Source: CAZDIO01 sp964505555 (GTDB taxonomy: Bacteria; Bdellovibrionota_C; UBA2361; SZUA-149; CAZDIO01). Taken from it: a stretch of 38,054 nucleotides of DNA. The translations under genes and the position numbers were made by a program. The DNA lies in NCBI GenBank assembly GCA_964505555.1, contig CAZDIO010000061.1, positions 1-38,054 on the forward strand, given 5' to 3'. The stretch's first letter is position 1; each line of letters opens with the position of its first letter. Of this stretch, positions 33,511-38,054 are shown piece after piece. Below the pieces are notes generated by a model. That model did no database searches. It saw only the letters and a list, made by a program, of their open reading frames with translations, and was not told the DNA's origin.

Positions 33511-34538
33511 GTCTCTCCTGAATGAAATAAAGACGAGAGTGTCTCATCTGCTGTGCCTTGCTGTGGATATTTTACGAGTGCCGCTTCTCTTTGAGATCGA
33601 AGCACCTCTTCAAATACAGGAACACCCTCTCTTTTGTAGAGCACTCCAACTGGAACTGGAAAATCAGGAGGTCCTGGCAATCGAGCAAGGGCGGTTGCAA
33701 GAACTGGATCAGAGATATCAGCGATAGTGATTCCCAGTTTCTGAGCTGATGTGGGGTCTGCGGGATCAACCTCGATTATCTCCCAACTACTTCCTTGGAG
33801 TCGAAGCCCTTTACTTTGCTTCTCTCCAAAGAGAAGCGGCTTTCCATGTTCTATACGCACCTGCGCGTTTGCACGAACATCCCGCTCGGAGATATTAGAA
33901 AATGCACCATCGTTAAAGATGTTACAGTTTTGATAGATCTCAATAAAAGAGGTTCCTCTATGATCGACACTACTTTTAAGCACCTCAGCTAAGAGCTTTG
34001 CATCCACATCAATTGCCCGCGCGACAAAACTTGCCTGAGCACCGAGTGCTAAAAGCACGGGGTTTAGTGGCTGGTCGGGAGAGCCGGCTGGGGTGGATTT
34101 TGTAACTTTTCCAAACTCTGAAGTAGGGGAGTACTGACCCTTTGTTAGTCCATAAATCCTATTATTAAAAAGAAGCACCTTAATATCAGGGTTTCTTCGA
34201 AGGAGGTGAATGAAATGATTTCCCCCGATACTTAACGCATCACCATCACCGGTAATGAGCCAAACAGAGAGGTCCGGATTTGAAACCTTTACTCCCGTAG
34301 CGATCGCTGGTGCTCTTCCATGAATGGTGTGAAACCCATACGTATTCATGTAGTAGGGAAAACGGCTTGAGCAACCAATTCCGGAGACAAATACGAACTT
34401 CTCCCGAGAGATCCCCAGGCTTGGAAGAAACTTCTGAACCGAGGCAAGGATAGAGTAGTCACCACAACCTGGGCACCACCGCACTTCTTGATCGGTTTCA
34501 AAATCCTTTTTTGTTAAAGCTTTTAGTTCGGCACTCAT
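33495..34538 (-). CDS. korB: 2-oxoacid:ferredoxin oxidoreductase subunit beta
   Basis: This is the thiamine-diphosphate-binding beta subunit of 347 residues. With the alpha subunit it oxidatively decarboxylates a 2-oxoacid, most often 2-oxoglutarate, to the acyl-CoA with reduction of ferredoxin. RWCPGCGDYSIL (C22 and C25), GIGCSS (C56) and C204 in YQNCNIFNDG are positioned as the four iron-sulfur ligands of two-subunit enzymes. ITGDGDALSIGGNHFIHLLRRN and LLFNNRIYGLTKGQYSPTS form the ThDP/Mg site. It lies 16 bases after korA. Exact 2-oxoacid specificity is not readable from sequence. Confidence 0.93.
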   Translation of the reverse strand: MSAELKALTKKDFETDQEVRWCPGCGDYSILASVQKFLPSLGISREKFVFVSGIGCSSRFPYYMNTYGFHTIHGRAPAIATGVKVSNPDLSVWLITGDGDALSIGGNHFIHLLRRNPDIKVLLFNNRIYGLTKGQYSPTSEFGKVTKSTPAGSPDQPLNPVLLALGAQASFVARAIDVDAKLLAEVLKSSVDHRGTSFIEIYQNCNIFNDGAFSNISERDVRANAQVRIEHGKPLLFGEKQSKGLRLQGSSWEIIEVDPADPTSAQKLGITIADISDPVLATALARLPGPPDFPVPVGVLYKREGVPVFEEVLRSQREAALVKYPQQGTADETLSSLFHSGETWLVE

Positions 34539-34554
34539 CTTACTGTTTTGTTAC

Positions 34555-36429
34555 CTAAAAGAATTTAGCAATCGCTGTCTCAACATCTTTTACCTTTAAA
34601 GGAAGGCCGTTTAAGATATTAAGACCTTTTGCATCAACCAAAAATCGATCCCGAATCAGGGAGCAAAGCTGTCCAAAGTTATTTTCTGGAACAAGCACCT
34701 GTTTAAATCTAGACAATACCTCTCCTAGGTCTGGAGGAAGGGGATTTAGATGATAAAGGTGAATTCGAGAAACACTTCGTCCATTACTTCGAGAGATCCT
34801 TACTGCTTCTTTGATAGCCCCTTCGGTTCCACCCCACCCAACGACTAAGAGCTCGCCACGTTCATCCCCTTCAATTACCAGTGGAGGGATCTCCTGTTCG
34901 ATTCGTTTAATCTTCTCCCGTCGGAGTTCACACATTAACTGATGGTTATCAGAGTCGTAAGAAACATTTCCCGTAATGTTTTCCTTCTCAAGTCCACCGA
35001 TTCGGTGCATCAGATCGGGTGTGCCCGGAGTGGTCCAGGGGCGGGAGAGAGTTTTTTCATCTCGAAGGTAGGGAAGAAACTGACCGTTTTCTCCATTTGG
35101 AACAGTTTGAAAGGAAACTTTAAACGGTGGAAGATCTTTTGGGTTTGGAATGTGCCAAGGTTCAGAGGTGTTACTAATAAAACCATCAGAGAGAAGAATA
35201 ACCGGGGTCATATATTTTGCTGCAATTCGACACGCCTCATACGCCATAAAAAACGCAGTGCTCGGACTTGAAGCTGCAAGTACACAAAGAGGGGCTTCTC
35301 CACTTCGACCGTACAGTGCTTGAAAGAGATCTGCCTGTTCAGTCTTTGTAGGCATTCCGGTTGAGGGGCCAGCTCGTTGAACGTTAATGACTACTAAAGG
35401 AAGCTCGGTCATGACGGCAAGGCCGAGAGCTTCTGCTTTGAGTGCCAACCCAGGACCACTAGAAGCGGTAACGGCGATATTTCCTGCATACGCCGCTCCT
35501 AGAGAGAAACAGATCGCGGCGATCTCATCTTCTGCTTGAAATGTGGTTACTCCAAGGTGTTTATGTCTTGCAAGTTCATGGAGGAGATCGCTTGCTGGAG
35601 TAATCGGGTAGGCACCGAGGTAGAGGGGGAGGCCACTTTTTTGAGAGGCAGAGATCAGCCCGTAAGCAAGGGCGGTGCTGCCATTAATGTTTCGATATTC
35701 TCCGGCAGGAAGTGTGGCAGGTTTTACTGTGTAGCAAACATCAAAGATCTCTGTTGCATCAGCATACGTAATTCCCGCACGTAAGGCTCTTTTGTTTGCG
35801 TCAATAAGCTCTGGGGTTTTACTAAACTTTGAATCGATCCAGCGGAGTGTATACTCACTTGGTCGGTTAAACATCCACAGCATGATCCCTAAGGCAAAAA
35901 AGTTTTTGCTTCTTTCAATCTCTCGTTGCGAGATATCGAGATCGCTCAATGTTTCTTTGGTAAGCTTACTGATCGGAACGATAAACACCCGATACGTATC
36001 TTGAAATTGTTCACTGGTTACCGGATTTTCAGCGTAACCAACGCGGGAGAGATTTTTTTCATTAAACGTATCTTCATTGATAATCAGGATCCCACCTGGT
36101 TTTAGATCACGAAGATTTGATTTTAGCGCTGCAGGATTAAACGCAACAAGCACATCAGGTGCATCACCTGGAGTGTTTATCTCAAGACTTCCAAAGTTAA
36201 TCTGAAAAGCACTTACCCCCGCTAGGGTTCCTGCTGGAGCGCGAATTTCTGCGGGGAAATTTGGCAGTGTGGCGATATCGTTTCCAGCAATTGCGGACTC
36301 AGAGGTAAACTGCATTCCGGTAACTTGGATCCCGTCCCCTGAGTCCCCAGCAAAGCGAATGACAACTGAAGGTAACTCCTCTATGCGGTGGAGTTTATCT
36401 GAAGAATGTTCTGAAAGTTGTGTGGCCAT
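34555..36429 (-). CDS. korA: 2-oxoacid:acceptor oxidoreductase subunit alpha (fused gamma-alpha)
   Basis: This 624-residue subunit has the gamma domain at the N-terminus (about 20-210: VIRFAGDSGDGIQVTGMQF, NFPAEIRAPAGTLAGVSAF) joined to the pyrimidine-binding alpha domain (from about 250: LPLYLGAYPITPASDLLHEL, EDEIAAICFSLGAAYAG, NVQRAGPSTGMPTKTEQADL) and a C-terminal transketolase-like domain (GELLVVGWGGTEGAI). This fused form is standard for KorA. It is the first gene of the leftward korA-korB run and is divergent from an acyl-CoA dehydrogenase. The pair probably serves a reductive or ferredoxin-linked TCA step. Confidence 0.93.
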   Translation of the reverse strand: MATQLSEHSSDKLHRIEELPSVVIRFAGDSGDGIQVTGMQFTSESAIAGNDIATLPNFPAEIRAPAGTLAGVSAFQINFGSLEINTPGDAPDVLVAFNPAALKSNLRDLKPGGILIINEDTFNEKNLSRVGYAENPVTSEQFQDTYRVFIVPISKLTKETLSDLDISQREIERSKNFFALGIMLWMFNRPSEYTLRWIDSKFSKTPELIDANKRALRAGITYADATEIFDVCYTVKPATLPAGEYRNINGSTALAYGLISASQKSGLPLYLGAYPITPASDLLHELARHKHLGVTTFQAEDEIAAICFSLGAAYAGNIAVTASSGPGLALKAEALGLAVMTELPLVVINVQRAGPSTGMPTKTEQADLFQALYGRSGEAPLCVLAASSPSTAFFMAYEACRIAAKYMTPVILLSDGFISNTSEPWHIPNPKDLPPFKVSFQTVPNGENGQFLPYLRDEKTLSRPWTTPGTPDLMHRIGGLEKENITGNVSYDSDNHQLMCELRREKIKRIEQEIPPLVIEGDERGELLVVGWGGTEGAIKEAVRISRSNGRSVSRIHLYHLNPLPPDLGEVLSRFKQVLVPENNFGQLCSLIRDRFLVDAKGLNILNGLPLKVKDVETAIAKFF

Positions 36430-36640
36430 CTACGGCGTAAATTGCTAGCATTTTAATGAGAAACTATGGTTAGCGTGAAAGGCAGCAAGCATAACACGAG
36501 TAGCTTTCACGGCAAATAGAGATTTCTCTCCTCTTTTGTTGCTCCGTTTCGCTCTTCTCTTTATTAAAGAGGGGCATAACAAGAACGTTCTGTATCAAAA
36601 CAGGACTACAGAGATACATAGGTCTCGGAGACACTAAATA
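36430..36640. promoter_or_regulatory. divergent region between korA and the acyl-CoA dehydrogenase gene
   Basis: This 211-base non-coding stretch must hold the promoters of both genes. GGAG at about 36627-36630 is a ribosome site for ATG 36641. I see no clear -35/-10 pair or operator palindrome. Confidence 0.4.
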
Positions 36641-37849
36641 ATGAAAATGTCAGCTCAGTTTGATCTTTTTAACCCCACCGAATCGCATCGGATGCTTCGA
36701 CGCACGGTTCGGGAGTTTGTAAGTAAAGAGGTAGAACCTCAGGCGCTAAAGTATGACCGCGCCGAGCAGTTTAACCTTTCCTTATTTCGAAAACTTGGCG
36801 CGCTTGGTTTTCTTGGTGTTACCGTTTCTGAAGCGTATGGGGGTTCAGAAATGGATGCCCTTTCTGCGGTGATTATCCATGAGGAGCTCTCCTGGTCAGA
36901 CCCTGGGTTTTGTCTTGCCTATCTTGCTCATGCAATGCTCTGTGCAAATAACCTTGCAGTAAATGGCAGCGAGGAGCAAAAAAAGCGGCTCCTTCCAGGG
37001 CTCTGTTCAGGTTCAAGCGTCGGGGCGATGGGGATGTCAGAACCTGGAGTGGGGACTGATGTCTTAGGGATGACAACAACCGCTGAGAAGCGCGGTGCAA
37101 ATTATATCCTCAATGGCCGAAAGATGTGGATTACAAACGGCACGATTGATGATGGAAAAACACCGTGTGATTGTGTGCTTGTCTATGCAAAAACAGGAAA
37201 AAGTAGTGATCAGAAAAAAAATATCTCCACCTTTATTGTAGAGCGGGACACCCCCGGATTTTCTGTAGGCCAAAAGATCCTTGATAAAACCGGAATGCGT
37301 GCCTCAAACACGGCAGAGCTGTGTTTTGATAACTGTGAAGTTCCTGAAAAAAATCTCGTTGGCAAAGAAGGTGAAGCACTTATCCATATGATGAGAAATT
37401 TAGAGATTGAAAGACTCACCTTAGCTGCAATGAGTATCGGGATTGGAAAGCGATCCCTCCAAACAATGGTTTCATACGCCAATGAGCGTCAAGCATACGG
37501 AAAGAGGCTCTCATCGTTTGGTCAGATTCAACGCCATATCGGCGAGAGTTTTTCTGAGTATCAGGCGGGAAGAACGTATGTTTATGAAACTGCAAGAAAG
37601 CTAAACATCACTCAAGCCGGCCAACGACTTGACTCTGATGGGGTAAAGCTCTTTGCAACCAGAATCGGAAAAGAGATCGCCGACCGGGCAATCCAGGTTC
37701 TTGGAGGATACGGCTATGTAGGAGAGTATGTCGTTGAGCGCCTCTGGCGAGATGCAAAGCTTCTTGAAATAGGCGGAGGAACCCTAGAAGCCCATCAAAA
37801 AAATATCACCGCTGACCTTTCTAAAAATTGGAAAGAGATCCTTGATTAA
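36641..37849 (+). CDS. acyl-CoA dehydrogenase, isovaleryl-CoA-dehydrogenase-like
   Basis: This FAD-dependent dehydrogenase of 402 residues introduces a trans-2,3 double bond into an acyl-CoA and passes electrons to ETF. The FAD-binding region MSEPGVGTDVLGM, WITNGTIDDG and the C-terminal QVLGGYGYVGEYVVERLWRD are typical. The usual catalytic glutamate near the C-terminus is replaced by glycine (EIGGGTLEAHQ), while E257 in NLEIERLTLAAM matches the catalytic position of isovaleryl-CoA dehydrogenase, so leucine catabolism is the best guess. Its last codons plus 20 downstream bases are repeated in inverted form at 21612 and 21897. ATG 36647 is an alternative start. Confidence 0.9.
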   Translation: MKMSAQFDLFNPTESHRMLRRTVREFVSKEVEPQALKYDRAEQFNLSLFRKLGALGFLGVTVSEAYGGSEMDALSAVIIHEELSWSDPGFCLAYLAHAMLCANNLAVNGSEEQKKRLLPGLCSGSSVGAMGMSEPGVGTDVLGMTTTAEKRGANYILNGRKMWITNGTIDDGKTPCDCVLVYAKTGKSSDQKKNISTFIVERDTPGFSVGQKILDKTGMRASNTAELCFDNCEVPEKNLVGKEGEALIHMMRNLEIERLTLAAMSIGIGKRSLQTMVSYANERQAYGKRLSSFGQIQRHIGESFSEYQAGRTYVYETARKLNITQAGQRLDSDGVKLFATRIGKEIADRAIQVLGGYGYVGEYVVERLWRDAKLLEIGGGTLEAHQKNITADLSKNWKEILD

Positions 37850-37883
37850 ATAAGTTCTTTCTCTAAGCCGCGATATACAATCT

Positions 37884-37967
37884 CTTAGACTTAGACTTAG
37901 ACTTAGACTTTAACTTGAGCTTCAACTACACTTCGACTTGCTCTTGCTCTTGCACTTGCTCTCTCCA
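37884..37967. repeat. degenerate hexanucleotide array
   Basis: CTTAGA is repeated four times (37884-37907), followed by decaying hexamers CTTTAA, CTTGAG, CTTCAA and then CTTGCT-type units to about 37967. It lies in the 205-base gap after the acyl-CoA dehydrogenase gene, in which no gene is seen. Confidence 0.75.
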
Positions 37968-37999
37968 TTTAAATTCATTCAAAACTGATGAAGCATTAC

Positions 38000-38054
38000 C
38001 CTGTCGTTGCGAGCGAAGCGAAGCAATCTCATATTGCCAATGAGGGTTCGAGAT
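38000..38054. repeat. REP-like palindromic element, copy 4, cut by the window end
   Basis: CCTGTCGTTGCGAGCGAAGC, then AAGCAATCTC and the loop ATATTGCCAATGAGGGTTCG, match the core family. The loop orientation is that of copy 1 and opposite to copies 2 and 3. The second arm lies beyond the window. Confidence 0.8.

Noticed and set aside
37884..37967. Hexamer array considered as a CRISPR array
   Set aside because: There are no spacers of constant length; units are contiguous six-base repeats.

Overview
The window is about 38 kb of moderate-GC bacterial DNA that is mostly coding. The order tilS, ftsH, cdaA, ybbR/cdaR, glmM, nnr, tsaE, lysC resembles the housekeeping block of Geobacter-like and other former Deltaproteobacteria. 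With the FG-GAP surface proteins, a two-subunit 2-oxoacid:ferredoxin oxidoreductase and dispersed palindromic repeats, this suggests an environmental Deltaproteobacteria-like lineage. That assignment is an inference and is weak at phylum level. No rRNA, tRNA, CRISPR array or transposase was seen.

Layout. (1) 1-5090: two divergent secreted FG-GAP/VCBS repeat proteins, bounded by two copies of a palindromic REP-like element. (2) 5094-15292: tilS, then a tightly packed operon ftsH-cdaA-cdaR-glmM-nnr-tsaE-lysC that links membrane proteolysis, c-di-AMP synthesis, cell-wall precursor supply, metabolite repair, tRNA modification and aspartate-family amino acid synthesis. (3) 15521-15850: an HU-family DNA-binding protein. 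(4) 16153-33010: an accessory island for surface-glycan or flagellin-glycan synthesis. It holds two SAM methyltransferases, a small stand-alone von Willebrand A protein with a structured leader, a 767-residue TPR + SGNH-hydrolase + plant-type LRR protein, an acyl carrier protein with an acyl-adenylating ligase, a polysaccharide pyruvyl-transferase-like protein, and a co-directional operon hisF2-hisH2-amidotransferase-neuA-neuB-neuC followed by a capsule-type glycosyltransferase-like gene. The operon matches the late steps of an amidinated nonulosonic acid pathway (legionaminic or pseudaminic type). (5) 33007-37849: korA-korB plus a small overlapping gene of unknown function, facing an acyl-CoA dehydrogenase gene.

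The most unusual signals are these. The TPR-SGNH-LRR protein carries a regular 23-residue LRR ladder with a cysteine at a fixed position in most repeats. The HisF-like protein has its second catalytic aspartate replaced by glutamate, consistent with a role in ammonia delivery only. A tandem repeat at 21484-22017 contains two inverted copies of the 3' end of the acyl-CoA dehydrogenase gene located about 16 kb away. The REP-like elements have a conserved core, but their outer arms are complementary in a locus-specific way. A second inverted-repeat family (core CACAGAG) sits at gene 3' ends and supplies stop or C-terminal codons to two genes.
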